Shown piece by piece: positions 1 to 7,171 of a stretch of 13,719 bases of DNA (positions within the stretch are counted from its first letter, which is position 1; every line of letters starts with the position of its first letter). The translations under genes and the position numbers were made by a program. The DNA is from Candidatus Desantisiibacteriota bacterium (lineage in GTDB: Bacteria; JACRDZ01), in NCBI GenBank assembly GCA_016209155.1, contig JACQWU010000079.1, positions 5,470 through 19,188 on the forward strand, written 5' to 3'. Below the pieces are notes generated by a model that ran no database searches, was not told where the DNA came from, and saw only the letters and a list, made by a program, of their open reading frames with translations.

Positions 1-648
1 TCTCATTTTAAAGTTAAGTTCAGTTTGACTTTCAGTATCTCTTTTTCTTAAAAGAATATCTCCGTTAAAATTTAAATTCGCAAATTTCGCAACATATTCT
101 CCCAAAAGTTCTGATTGATTATAACCGCGTTCGCGTTTTTTTCTATAATACAATGGGACAGGAACAACATAATCAATAGTGTTTAAATCCAATCTGCCGG
201 AATTTTTTTCCAGCATTTGCAGCATATACATTGCCATATCACGGGCAAGAAAATATTTACCGCTGTATTTAAAGGAAAGTATTAATTTGTTTATCACTTC
301 ATTATTATATTCCGCCGCAGAATAAAGGAAGCGATAAAATGGCTGTATTTTTTTACAATCACTGCATATTCTTTGGTATTCTGTTTCCAAAATAAATGGT
401 TTACAGCAAATTTCACAATAAGGCGGTGCAATTTCTTCTATTTGGCTATAACAAATACTGCAAAGATTCTGCCCAAAGTAATCTTTTCCAATCAAAGTCT
501 TGCAATTAATACATACGCGCGGAAATACAAAATCAAGTAAATTTTTTAAAAATTTTTTACCTGCCCGTCTGCCCCTTAACGGGAAAGCAGTGTATTTTGA
601 AGTAAGGTCTGAATTTATTGAAATTTTTTTTGTTTCTTGTATATGCAT
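1..648 (-). CDS. comF: ComF family phosphoribosyltransferase, 3' end cut by window edge
   Basis: The open frame runs from ATG at 648 to the window edge without a stop (216 codons). It carries four CXXC pairs (C46/C49, C63/C66, C78/C81, C95/C98), the zinc ribbon of ComF/ComFC proteins. At 160-182 is the family signature VVPVPLYYRKKRERGYNQSE. The PRPP-binding DD-TTG loop expected further on lies outside the window. ComF proteins belong to the type I phosphoribosyltransferase fold and are linked to DNA uptake in competent bacteria, although many homologues occur in species not known to be competent. About 45 residues precede the first CXXC, longer than usual for the family. No Shine-Dalgarno is visible before the ATG, but no other in-frame ATG occurs before residue 138. 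It is transcribed away from the lipoprotein gene at 896. Family assignment is firm; cellular role is open. Confidence 0.88.
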   Translation of the reverse strand, partial: MHIQETKKISINSDLTSKYTAFPLRGRRAGKKFLKNLLDFVFPRVCINCKTLIGKDYFGQNLCSICYSQIEEIAPPYCEICCKPFILETEYQRICSDCKKIQPFYRFLYSAAEYNNEVINKLILSFKYSGKYFLARDMAMYMLQMLEKNSGRLDLNTIDYVVPVPLYYRKKRERGYNQSELLGEYVAKFANLNFNGDILLRKRDTESQTELNFKMR

Positions 649-694
649 ATATTAAATATATATTTATTATTAATATTTATATTTTTCATTTTTT

Positions 695-723
695 AATATA
701 TTAAAAAAGTACCAAATTGTCAA
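695..723 (-). promoter_or_regulatory. Sigma70-type promoter for comF
   Basis: On the minus strand TTGACA (723-718) is followed after 17 nt by TATATT (700-695). This is a perfect -35 and near-consensus -10 at ideal spacing. The predicted transcript starts near 688, giving about 40 nt of leader before the comF ATG at 648. Seen in sequence; activity inferred. Confidence 0.7.
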
Positions 724-749
724 GAAAAAGCATTCTATCTGTGAAATGT

Positions 750-766
750 CTAAGAAGGTATCTTAG
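750..766. promoter_or_regulatory. Palindrome between divergent promoters, possible operator
   Basis: CTAAGA (750-755) and TCTTAG (761-766) form a perfect 6-bp inverted repeat around a 5-nt spacer. It lies between the divergent -35 boxes of comF (718-723) and of the lipoprotein gene (784-789). There is no T-run, so it is not a terminator. A binding site for a dimeric regulator is possible, but the half-sites are short and chance is not excluded. Confidence 0.35.
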
Positions 767-783
767 CGGAAATATATTTTTGC

Positions 784-813
784 TTGACAGGTAATTTTAA
801 TATGATATATAAT
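784..813 (+). promoter_or_regulatory. Sigma70-type promoter for the lipoprotein gene
   Basis: TTGACA (784-789) and TATAAT (808-813) are both perfect consensus boxes separated by 18 nt. The start point would be near 820, leaving about 75 nt of AT-rich leader before the ATG at 896, which has a good ribosome site (GGAGG at 880-884). This is one of the strongest promoter matches in the window. Confidence 0.75.
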
Positions 814-895
814 TTCTATCTTAATCTTAATAATTTTAATGTTTAACTATTAATTTTAATATTAAAAGATTTGAATGAAGGAGGTGTGAAAAAGG

Positions 896-1384
896 ATGAA
901 ACAAAAACTTATATTTGTTCTGATGGGAGTTATGTTACTGGTAATTTTAGCCGGATGTTCTACCAAAACTGAAGAAAATAAGGCTGCTGCACCTATTCCT
1001 TCTAAAGAAGCTCCACAGGAATTTACAGATGTGCCTAATGCAGGGGATGACTGGGAATCATTGAAAATTCAAGTTGTGGAAATTTCAAGCAAAAAAATCA
1101 CTGATTATACAGTTAAAATAAACGGGGATTATGTTAATATTGCAAAAACAAATTTAAAAATTAAAATTGAACAGTTTATTCCCGATTTTTATATGAGCGG
1201 ACAGAAGAGGATTGGTTCAAAATCAAAAGAGCTTAATAATCCTGCGGCGCTGATAGTTGTGGCTGAAGAAGGTAAAGTAGAACCTTTCAGAGGATGGATT
1301 TTCTCAAAATATCCGGATATTCATAAAGGACCAAGTGATAAATACTCCTTCCGATTAGTTGATTTAAATAAAAAAAAAAATTAA
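896..1384 (+). CDS. DUF2155-like lipoprotein
   Basis: This 162-residue protein starts with a lipoprotein signal peptide: basic MKQK, a hydrophobic stretch, then the lipobox LAGC with the lipidated cysteine at 21. The acidic residues after the cysteine do not include Asp at +2, so outer-membrane sorting is plausible. A flexible linker (about 22-50) precedes a soluble domain. The second half resembles DUF2155: an Ala-Ala-Leu-Ile-Val strand at 117-122, then a GWIF motif (133-136) followed by a Pro and a final hydrophobic strand (SFRLVDL). The function of that family is not known. The start is supported by AAGGAGGTG at 878-886. The gene stands alone between a consensus promoter and a strong terminator. 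Its last codons lie in a run of 11 A (1370-1380), so slippage could change the C-terminus. Lipoprotein status is firm; the family call is by resemblance. Confidence 0.75.
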   Translation: MKQKLIFVLMGVMLLVILAGCSTKTEENKAAAPIPSKEAPQEFTDVPNAGDDWESLKIQVVEISSKKITDYTVKINGDYVNIAKTNLKIKIEQFIPDFYMSGQKRIGSKSKELNNPAALIVVAEEGKVEPFRGWIFSKYPDIHKGPSDKYSFRLVDLNKKKN

Positions 1385-1428
1385 AAAAAAGGAAAGAAGA
1401 AGTGTATATCTTTTTCTTTCCTTTTTTT
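1384..1428. terminator. Strong, probably bidirectional rho-independent terminator
   Basis: AAAAAAAGGAAAG (1384-1396) pairs perfectly with CTTTCCTTTTTTT (1416-1428). The stem extends inward through 1397-1402 with 1410-1415 (one G-U pair), leaving a 7-nt loop, so about 19 bp in all. The 3' arm ends in seven T and the 5' arm in A-runs, so on either strand the hairpin is followed by U. It lies between the convergent lipoprotein gene (stop at 1384) and cytochrome gene (stop at 1491) and could end both transcripts. Confidence 0.85.
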
Positions 1429-1490
1429 ATTCAAAAATGCCCAAAGTTTTGTATTGTTATACCTAAAAACTTTCCACCTTCAGTATATAA

Positions 1491-2453
1491 TTATTTATTC
1501 CGAATATATTCCTGATCAGAATGACATCCAACATGGCACTTACCGCCATCGGAAGTTTTATAGAAGTCTATTGTGTAGTCATATTCCCCGAATTTACGGC
1601 GTCTTCGGATGAGCTTATTTTGATCAGAGCCATGAGGATCATGACATGCCAGACAATTTTTCCCGGAAAGAGTTTTTTTGTTGACATGCGCAAAATGCAG
1701 GTTTCTTTTTCCGCTTCTGAAACCTGTAGCATTGGTGGTTACCTGTTCAGTGGCAAGACGATAATCGTGGCAGATAAAACAGAATTCGAATGCTTTTAAA
1801 GTGAATACATTCAGATGTTTGTCCGAAAGATTTCCGCGTAAAAAGTATCTATATTCATCTGAACCGTGAGGATCGTGACAGTTAGAGCAATGCCCTTCAT
1901 TTAGTACAGGGTGCCATTTTGGATTTTGTTTAAAAAAATCTTTGAATTTTATATGACAGCTCATGCAAAGTTCTTTAGTCTCTTTTCTAAGCTGATATTG
2001 ATAATCTGTTCCATGAGGACTATGACATGCAGTACAGCGCCCTTCCTCCACCGGAGGATGAGCGAATTTTTTTCCATTTTTTTTACTATGGCAGGCATAA
2101 CATAATTTTGCATCTTCCGGATCGGTACGTAAATTATATTTATAAGGAGCACGATGAGCATTATGGCATCCGCAGTCACCTTTTTTTATGGGGAGGTGCA
2201 TCCAATTCCCCTCAAAAATTTCAGAATGACATATTTTACATAAAACCTGCTTGGGACGTTTTAATATGGCATTAGCTTCAGGATCAGCTGTATGCGCACT
2301 GTGACAATCCAGACATACCTGTTTTTTTACAGGAGTATGCATAACATTCCCTTTTTCAAGTTCATTTCCATCTTCCAGCGCATATATGCTTATAAACCCG
2401 CCCAAAAAACAAAGGATGAGTAAAGAGGCAAAATACCGGGCAAATTTTAACAT
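1491..2453 (-). CDS. Exported multihaem cytochrome c, doubled CXXCH family
   Basis: This 320-residue protein has an N-terminal hydrophobic signal (about 4-24) and then five repeats of a two-motif unit, with His residues before and after each first motif as in the doubled-CXXCH/cytochrome c3-like families. Canonical CXXCH motifs are at 47, 72, 118, 140, 163, 189, 225 and 267. The first site of unit 2 is CGCH (94-97) and the last site of unit 5 is CHVGCH (306-311), so there are eight canonical and two deviant sites. Haem would be attached in the periplasm; the role is electron transfer, partner unknown. ATG at 2453 is preferred to an in-frame TTG at 2459 because AAAGGAGAAG (2470-2461) sits 10 nt from the ATG. 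No other cytochrome or cytochrome-maturation gene is in the window. Confidence 0.9.
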   Translation of the reverse strand: MLKFARYFASLLILCFLGGFISIYALEDGNELEKGNVMHTPVKKQVCLDCHSAHTADPEANAILKRPKQVLCKICHSEIFEGNWMHLPIKKGDCGCHNAHRAPYKYNLRTDPEDAKLCYACHSKKNGKKFAHPPVEEGRCTACHSPHGTDYQYQLRKETKELCMSCHIKFKDFFKQNPKWHPVLNEGHCSNCHDPHGSDEYRYFLRGNLSDKHLNVFTLKAFEFCFICHDYRLATEQVTTNATGFRSGKRNLHFAHVNKKTLSGKNCLACHDPHGSDQNKLIRRRRKFGEYDYTIDFYKTSDGGKCHVGCHSDQEYIRNK

Positions 2454-2504
2454 AAACAAACTTCTCCTTTAAAAATAAGGAAATAAACTTAAAAGATTTG
2501 AAAA

Positions 2505-2534
2505 ATTATATCATGAAATTTTAATCGTATGCAA
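2505..2534 (-). promoter_or_regulatory. Possible promoter for the cytochrome gene
   Basis: On the minus strand TATAAT (2510-2505) is a perfect -10. A weak -35, TTGCAT (2534-2529), lies 18 nt upstream. The leader to the ATG at 2453 would be about 45 nt. The -35 matches consensus only in its TTG half, so this is moderate evidence in an AT-rich region. Confidence 0.45.
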
Positions 2535-2564
2535 CAAAAAAGATTTTGATTATTAATTTCTAAC

Positions 2565-2593
2565 TTGAATATAAATGCCGTTTTATGTATTAT
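2565..2593 (+). promoter_or_regulatory. Possible promoter for the ribH operon
   Basis: TTGAAT (2565-2570) and TATTAT (2588-2593) are 17 nt apart; perfect TATAAT boxes also occur at 2591-2596 and 2603-2608 but without a well-placed -35. The leader to the ribH ATG would be only about 25-30 nt, too short for an FMN riboswitch. This would serve the whole run from ribH onward. Confidence 0.45.
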
Positions 2594-2610
2594 AATAATA
2601 AATATAATAT

Positions 2611-2617
2611 AAGGAGG
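2611..2617 (+). promoter_or_regulatory. Ribosome binding site fixing the ribH start
   Basis: AAGGAGG lies 9 nt before the ATG at 2627. An upstream in-frame ATG at 2585 would add 14 residues unlike the family and would place this Shine-Dalgarno inside the coding region, so 2627 is chosen. Confidence 0.85.
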
Positions 2618-2626
2618 ATATCTCAT

Positions 2627-3094
2627 ATGGTAAATAAATATGAAGGAAATTTGAAAGCGGAAGGGAAAAAATTTGGTATTGTAATTTCCAGATTTAACGA
2701 TTTTTTAACATCCAATCTACTTGAAGGAGCGCTTGATGCACTGCGGCGTCACGGAGCAGAAGATAAAAAAATATCCGTTGCATGGGTCCCCGGAGCGTTT
2801 GAGATACCCTATGCGGCAAAAAAATTAATTAACACAAACAATTTCGACGCTATTATATGTCTTGGAGCAGTAATAAGAGGCGCCACTCCGCATTTTGAGC
2901 TGATTGCAAACGAACTATCTAAAGGGATAGCTAATCTTTCAATGGAAACAGGGGTACCTGTTATTTTCGGAATAATTACCGCTGATACACTCGAACAGGC
3001 GCTTGAACGGGCAGGCACTAAAGCAGGAAACAAGGGTTTTGACGCAGCAGTAAACGCAATCGAAATGGCAAATCTATTTTCAACAATTAAATAA
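2627..3094 (+). CDS. ribH: 6,7-dimethyl-8-ribityllumazine synthase
   Basis: RibH condenses 5-amino-6-ribitylaminouracil with 3,4-dihydroxy-2-butanone 4-phosphate to form lumazine, the penultimate step of riboflavin synthesis in the cytoplasm. At 155 residues it is the usual length. Visible hallmarks are SRFN (21-24) for substrate binding, WVPGAFEIP (53-61), [12 protein letters not shown] (80-91) with the catalytic His89, and the [16 protein letters not shown] segment with Arg128, which matches the phosphate-binding Arg of the family. The other riboflavin genes (ribD, ribE, ribBA) are not adjacent, so the pathway is split or lies elsewhere. ribH followed directly by nusB, 11 nt downstream, is a pairing common in many bacteria. 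Identification is near certain. Confidence 0.97.
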   Translation: MVNKYEGNLKAEGKKFGIVISRFNDFLTSNLLEGALDALRRHGAEDKKISVAWVPGAFEIPYAAKKLINTNNFDAIICLGAVIRGATPHFELIANELSKGIANLSMETGVPVIFGIITADTLEQALERAGTKAGNKGFDAAVNAIEMANLFSTIK

Positions 3095-3105
3095 AAGTAT
3101 AAAAT

Positions 3106-3510
3106 ATGACCAATCGAAGAAAATCAAGAATTTTAACTATGCATATGCTTTATCAAATAGATACAGGGGAATTTGATCATTATAAAATATTAAATGATTT
3201 TAAAAAGGAATTGAAATATAAACAGGAAATTAAAGATTTTGCTGTAATTTTATTTACCGGGACAGTTGCTCATAAAGAAGAAATTGATGAGGTAATTAAA
3301 AATTTATCCAGCAACTGGCCTTTGTCACGTATGGCATACATTGACAGAAATATCCTTCGGCTGGCAATATATGAAATCATGTTTCTTCCTGAGATCCCAA
3401 AAAATGTAGCTATAAATGAAGCTATTGAAATCGTAAAAAAATACAGCACGGAAGAATCCGGCAAGTTTATAAACGGTATTCTGGATAAAGTTGAGAAAAA
3501 AATAATATAG
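3106..3510 (+). CDS. nusB: Transcription antitermination factor NusB
   Basis: NusB binds boxA RNA with NusE (ribosomal protein S10) and supports antitermination of rRNA operons. The 134-residue all-helical protein has the N-terminal RRKSR...L.MLYQ pattern (basic RNA-binding helix followed by the first helix of the fold). Its C-terminal half has the family signature: RMAYIDRNILRLAIYE (111 residues in from 3106 at roughly 77-92), then IPKNVAINEAIEIVKKYS and the closing KFINGILDKV. No clear Shine-Dalgarno precedes the ATG, which fits translational coupling to ribH 11 nt upstream. The stop at 3508-3510 is 11 nt before ftsK. Length and motifs are normal for the family. Confidence 0.95.
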   Translation: MTNRRKSRILTMHMLYQIDTGEFDHYKILNDFKKELKYKQEIKDFAVILFTGTVAHKEEIDEVIKNLSSNWPLSRMAYIDRNILRLAIYEIMFLPEIPKNVAINEAIEIVKKYSTEESGKFINGILDKVEKKII

Positions 3511-3521
3511 GGTATGCTTAA

Positions 3522-5621
3522 ATGACTATATCGGAAGAACGTAAAAATGAAATTATTGCTATTTTATTAATGGCTTTTTCTGTATTTACTTTCTTGAGTC
3601 TATTTTTTTCTCATTTTTCTTCTCAAAATAAAACAATAGGTATATTGGGAAATTTATATGCCGGTATATTACTTTATCTTTTTGGATTCGCCAGTTATTT
3701 TATTGTATTTATTACAGGAATTCTGGGATGGAATAAATTTTCCCGGAGGGATACAGAAAAAGGAATGGTAAGACTTCTTGGCGCACTCCTTTCACTTATC
3801 AGCCTTACAATATTCATAGAAAATTTTTTTCAAAAAAGTAATAAGCATTATGCAGGCGGAATAATAGGCCATTTTTTTCTGAATTCTGTATTGATTAAAT
3901 TTTTTGGGATGGCAGGGGCTTACATAATAATATTTTCTATGCTGTTTATTTCTTTTATTCTAACCACAGAATTTTTATTTTTTCCGTTTTTCACAAAAAT
4001 AAAAACATCTATGCTTAATGTAATTAATTTATCCTATCCGATTAAACAAAAGAAAAAAAAATATACTTATAAAGATAAAGAAAATACTGCGGAGGAAAAA
4101 ATTGAAAAAAATGATAATACTATCGGCTCAGAATCCTCAAACATTAAACCTGTAAGAGAAACGGCAAGAAAAATAGAAAAAGGCAAATACCAGCTGCCTC
4201 CTCTATCTCTGCTTAAGGACCCTGAAGAAAAATGGCAGGATATAAAAGAAAATCTTGAAGAAAACACTAAAATCCTGGAGGAAGCTCTTAAAAGCTTTGA
4301 AGTCGATTCACATGTGGTTAATGTGACAAGAGGACCGGTTATAACAAGATATGAGCTGGAACTTGCAACAGGTGTAAAAGTAAACAAAATCCTTAATCTG
4401 GCTGATGATCTATCCCTTGTCCTCAAAGCCACCCAGGTTAGAATTGCCGCTCCTGTTCCGGGAAAAGGAGTGGTTGGTATTGAAGTACCGAATAAACGAA
4501 AAAGCCATGTCTTTTTAAAAGAGCTTTTGGAAAAAGAAATTGACCTTGAACAAAAAGCCGGTCTTTTGATCGCTCTTGGAAAAAATATCGCGGGGGATCC
4601 GTATTTCGCAGATCTTGCCCGTATGCCTCATCTTCTTATTGCAGGGACAACCGGTTCAGGTAAAAGCGTCTGCGTTAATTCTCTGATAATTAATCTCTTA
4701 ATTAAATATACTCCAGAAGAAGTTAAATTTATCATTGTTGATCCCAAGAGGGTGGAAATGATCGGGTATGACGGTATCCCGCATCTTTTAATACCTGTTA
4801 TTACAGAGGTTAAAAAAGCATCGTTCGCATTAAAATGGGCAGCTAAGGAAATGGAAAACCGCTATGAAATGTTTGCCCGTTCAGGAAGCCGCAATATTGA
4901 AGAATTTAATGCCGCTCCGATTGAACGGAAAAAATATATCGAACAGAATGAAGAAAAAGTTTTACCTGCTTTTATATCTTACATTGTAATTATTATTGAT
5001 GAACTTGCAGATTTAATGATGATAGCAAGAAAAGATGATGAGGATACCATAACCAGATTAGCTCAAATGGCACGTGCAGTCGGGATACATTTAATACTGG
5101 CAACACAGCGGCCGTCACGCATAGCATTTCAGGTATCTTCGCGCGTAGATTCACGTACTATTCTTGATGCTAACGGAGCAGAGAGACTGCTTGGCGAAGG
5201 GGACATGCTTTTTTATTCTGCTTCTACAGGGGCTTTTAAACCTATACGCATTCAGGGAGCTTATATTTCCAATTCGGAGATAGACAAAGTTGTGGAATTT
5301 GTAAAAAGTCAGGGGTCTCCGGTTTATATGGAGGATATTTTAAAAGCAAGTCTTGAAGAAGAAGAAAGCAGTAATGGTTCTTCCGCTTCGGATGATCCCC
5401 TTTTTGAGGATGCGGTAAAAATAATTCAGAATAGCGAAAATGCATCTGTTTCATTGTTGCAAAGAAAACTTAAAATAGGATATAATCGGGCAGCAAGATT
5501 AATGGATATTCTGGAGCAGGAAGGGATAGTCGGTGCTCAGGACGGAAGTAAACCGCGTACTATCCTGGTACGCAGAGACTGGTTTGAACCTGTAGAGAAA
5601 AATGAGGAAGATGAAATATAA
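3522..5621 (+). CDS. ftsK: DNA translocase FtsK/SpoIIIE, with a missing motor segment
   Basis: FtsK pumps chromosomal DNA at the division septum. Visible order in the 699 residues: hydrophobic membrane segments (about 11-30, 44-70, 83-101, 115-158); a short charged linker (about 175-225); the alpha domain; the RecA-like motor with Walker A GTTGSGKS (375-382) and Walker B IIIDELADL (490-498); and a C-terminal winged-helix gamma domain (about 625-685) of the kind that reads orienting DNA motifs. One deviation stands out. At 527-537 the chain reads ATQRPSRIAFQ, whereas the family has 14 residues (VDVITG.IKAN.P plus one) between QRPS and RIAF. The frame is intact, so this is an exact in-frame loss at 5117/5118. 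Whether the motor still works is unclear. The gene lies 11 nt after nusB and overlaps lolA. Confidence 0.95.
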   Translation: MTISEERKNEIIAILLMAFSVFTFLSLFFSHFSSQNKTIGILGNLYAGILLYLFGFASYFIVFITGILGWNKFSRRDTEKGMVRLLGALLSLISLTIFIENFFQKSNKHYAGGIIGHFFLNSVLIKFFGMAGAYIIIFSMLFISFILTTEFLFFPFFTKIKTSMLNVINLSYPIKQKKKKYTYKDKENTAEEKIEKNDNTIGSESSNIKPVRETARKIEKGKYQLPPLSLLKDPEEKWQDIKENLEENTKILEEALKSFEVDSHVVNVTRGPVITRYELELATGVKVNKILNLADDLSLVLKATQVRIAAPVPGKGVVGIEVPNKRKSHVFLKELLEKEIDLEQKAGLLIALGKNIAGDPYFADLARMPHLLIAGTTGSGKSVCVNSLIINLLIKYTPEEVKFIIVDPKRVEMIGYDGIPHLLIPVITEVKKASFALKWAAKEMENRYEMFARSGSRNIEEFNAAPIERKKYIEQNEEKVLPAFISYIVIIIDELADLMMIARKDDEDTITRLAQMARAVGIHLILATQRPSRIAFQVSSRVDSRTILDANGAERLLGEGDMLFYSASTGAFKPIRIQGAYISNSEIDKVVEFVKSQGSPVYMEDILKASLEEEESSNGSSASDDPLFEDAVKIIQNSENASVSLLQRKLKIGYNRAARLMDILEQEGIVGAQDGSKPRTILVRRDWFEPVEKNEEDEI

Positions 5622-6267
5622 TAAAAAACATATAATATTTATTTTGATAATTTTGATGCGTATAAATATGGTTTTTGCCTTAACAAGCGAAGAAATAATT
5701 AAAAAAATAAAGGAAACACTAAAAAATGCAAATACTATGAATGCGGAGTTTAAACAAATTATCAATAACGTTTCTTTAAAAAATAAACAAATAATTTTTG
5801 GTACATTTAAACTTAAAAGACCCGACAAGCTTTTAATGACATATGAAAAGCCAAAGGAAATGCGTCAGAAACTTATAATTAATGGAAATAATTTCTGGCT
5901 GTATCTTGAAAACAATAATCAAATAATGAAAAAAAAAGTTATTGATTCTGAAAAAGAAGTAGAAAAGCAAATTTTCCCATGGATGGAAAATCTCAATGTT
6001 TACAATATACAAATATTGACAAAGGAAGAAAAATATATAAAATTGGTTGTCTCCCCTAAAGAGAAGGAAGAAGCACCTGAAAAATTTAAAAAATTCATGG
6101 TACATATAGACCCTTCCCGGTGGATTGTTGTTTATACTTATATGCTGGATTTAAGCGATAATGAAATAGAGTTCTATTTTGATAATATAAAATTTAATAA
6201 AAATATTTCTGACAATGAGTTTGAATTCATTTCTCCTCCGGGAGCAGAAATTTTGGAAGGCGAATAA
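5602..6267 (+). CDS. lolA: LolA-family outer-membrane lipoprotein carrier
   Basis: LolA is the periplasmic chaperone that receives lipoproteins from LolCDE and carries them to the outer membrane. The 221-residue protein has a signal peptide (basic MRKMKYNKK, hydrophobic core to about 24, likely cleavage after VFA, residue 26). The mature part follows the family's plan: a helix with the MNAEFKQ pattern, strands with GTFKLKRPDKLLMTYEKP, and a closing FISPPGAEIL, close to the usual F...P.G.E.. ending. The start overlaps the end of ftsK by 20 nt (ATG 5602) or 11 nt (ATG 5611). Either is possible; GAGG at 5604-5607 is too close to the second ATG to decide. The overlap suggests translational coupling. 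The neighbouring lipoprotein gene at 896 is a potential client. Assignment rests on the overall pattern. Confidence 0.82.
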   Translation: MRKMKYNKKHIIFILIILMRINMVFALTSEEIIKKIKETLKNANTMNAEFKQIINNVSLKNKQIIFGTFKLKRPDKLLMTYEKPKEMRQKLIINGNNFWLYLENNNQIMKKKVIDSEKEVEKQIFPWMENLNVYNIQILTKEEKYIKLVVSPKEKEEAPEKFKKFMVHIDPSRWIVVYTYMLDLSDNEIEFYFDNIKFNKNISDNEFEFISPPGAEILEGE

Positions 6268-6276
6268 AACCGATAA

Positions 6277-6297
6277 TTTGAGATTTGAAATTTGAGA
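6277..6297 (+). repeat. Three tandem heptamers TTTGARA upstream of the rodZ-like gene
   Basis: The sequence reads TTTGAGA, TTTGAAA, TTTGAGA in direct succession, continuing with TT. It can also be read as an 11-bp direct repeat AATTTGAGATT (6275-6285 and 6289-6299). It sits in the 52-nt gap between lolA and the next gene, the longest gap in the plus-strand run. Function unknown. Confidence 0.7.
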
Positions 6298-6319
6298 TTA
6301 TATGGTATAGGAGAAAAAA

Positions 6320-7162
6320 ATGGAAACAGTAGGTGAATTTTTAAGACGGGTACGAGAACAAAAAGGTGTTCCACTGGAGCATATAGTTAAAGTTACCAAA
6401 ATCAGAGAAACATATCTTAAAGCTATAGAAGAAAATAATAAATCCACTCTACCCGGGGAATCTTATTATAAAGCTTTTTTAAGAAGTTATGCTACCTGTC
6501 TTGGAATAGACTATGAAGAGTTAAAAAAACAATTTTTTCCGGAAACAGTTACAGATAAAAAAGCCGTACGCAAGACGGAAACTTTAACATATGGGAAAGA
6601 AAATCTAAGCAAAAAAAATATTAAAATTTTTAAAATACAGACTATTTACGATAAAATATGGGGAGATAAAGCAGTACGGATAGGAATTATAATTCTACTG
6701 TTCATTGGCGGCTTATATATTATGTCCTCAAAAAGAGTTAAGGAAAATGATGAAAAAGATGAAAATATTTTAAAAGAAGAAGTAAAAAAGGAATCCGGGA
6801 AAGAATTGAGCAGTATGAATCCGGCAAAACAGGATACAACTGTTCAAATTCAAAATATACCGTTGAATTCCATAAAACAAGCTCCCGCTCAGGAAAAGGA
6901 AAAGACATTTACACTTACAGCAATCGGAATTGATACCACATGGTTGAGAATAAAGATTGATGGCAAGGATACTTATGAACTTTTTATCAAACCTGAAGAA
7001 AAAAAAATTTGGAATGCAGTGCAAAAATTTGAGCTAAAACTCGGCGATGCAGGCGGTGTAAAAATAAAAATAAATAACAAAGACGTCCCCCCTCTTGGTA
7101 AACGCGGACAAGTCATCGATAATATTGTTTTTTTACGCGATAAAGAAAAAAATAAACCTTAA
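6320..7162 (+). CDS. RodZ-like protein: HTH, one membrane span, C-terminal DUF4115
   Basis: The 280 residues have the RodZ plan. At 1-72 is a cytoplasmic helix-turn-helix domain (VGEFLRRVREQKG, then the KIRETYLKAIEE helix and the YYKAFLRSYA segment typical of the HTH_25 type). One membrane span lies at about 119-136. A charged, Lys/Glu-rich linker (about 137-195) leads to a periplasmic beta domain at 196-274 with D-TWL-I-IDG and a closing GQV--I-F, as in DUF4115. RodZ binds MreB and links the actin-like cytoskeleton to wall synthesis; whether MreB is present here cannot be seen. The start is supported by GGAG at 6310-6313. It lies 9 nt before mnmE. Shorter than E. coli RodZ but normal for homologues in other phyla. 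Confidence 0.85.
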   Translation: METVGEFLRRVREQKGVPLEHIVKVTKIRETYLKAIEENNKSTLPGESYYKAFLRSYATCLGIDYEELKKQFFPETVTDKKAVRKTETLTYGKENLSKKNIKIFKIQTIYDKIWGDKAVRIGIIILLFIGGLYIMSSKRVKENDEKDENILKEEVKKESGKELSSMNPAKQDTTVQIQNIPLNSIKQAPAQEKEKTFTLTAIGIDTTWLRIKIDGKDTYELFIKPEEKKIWNAVQKFELKLGDAGGVKIKINNKDVPPLGKRGQVIDNIVFLRDKEKNKP

Positions 7163-7171
7163 AAGTTAAAA

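Noticed and set aside
648-689. Upstream ATG at 689 as an extended comF start
   Set aside because: It is 41 nt from ATG 648, so out of frame with comF.
1521-1799. 92-codon plus-strand frame opposite the cytochrome gene
   Set aside because: Shadow of the cytochrome; the minus strand has repeated haem motifs, a signal peptide and a ribosome site.
2457-2459. TTG as the cytochrome start
   Set aside because: It is only 4 nt from the GGAG box; the ATG at 2453 has normal spacing.
2540-2626. FMN riboswitch before ribH
   Set aside because: The region from the likely promoter to the ATG is only about 30 nt and shows none of the expected conserved structure.
4067-4432. 121-codon open frame on the minus strand inside ftsK
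   Set aside because: It lies opposite a conserved part of ftsK, is rich in Ser/Leu/Arg as expected of an antisense shadow, and has no recognisable motif.
6275-6299. Start of a CRISPR array
   Set aside because: The units are 7 bp with no spacers, far from CRISPR repeat length.
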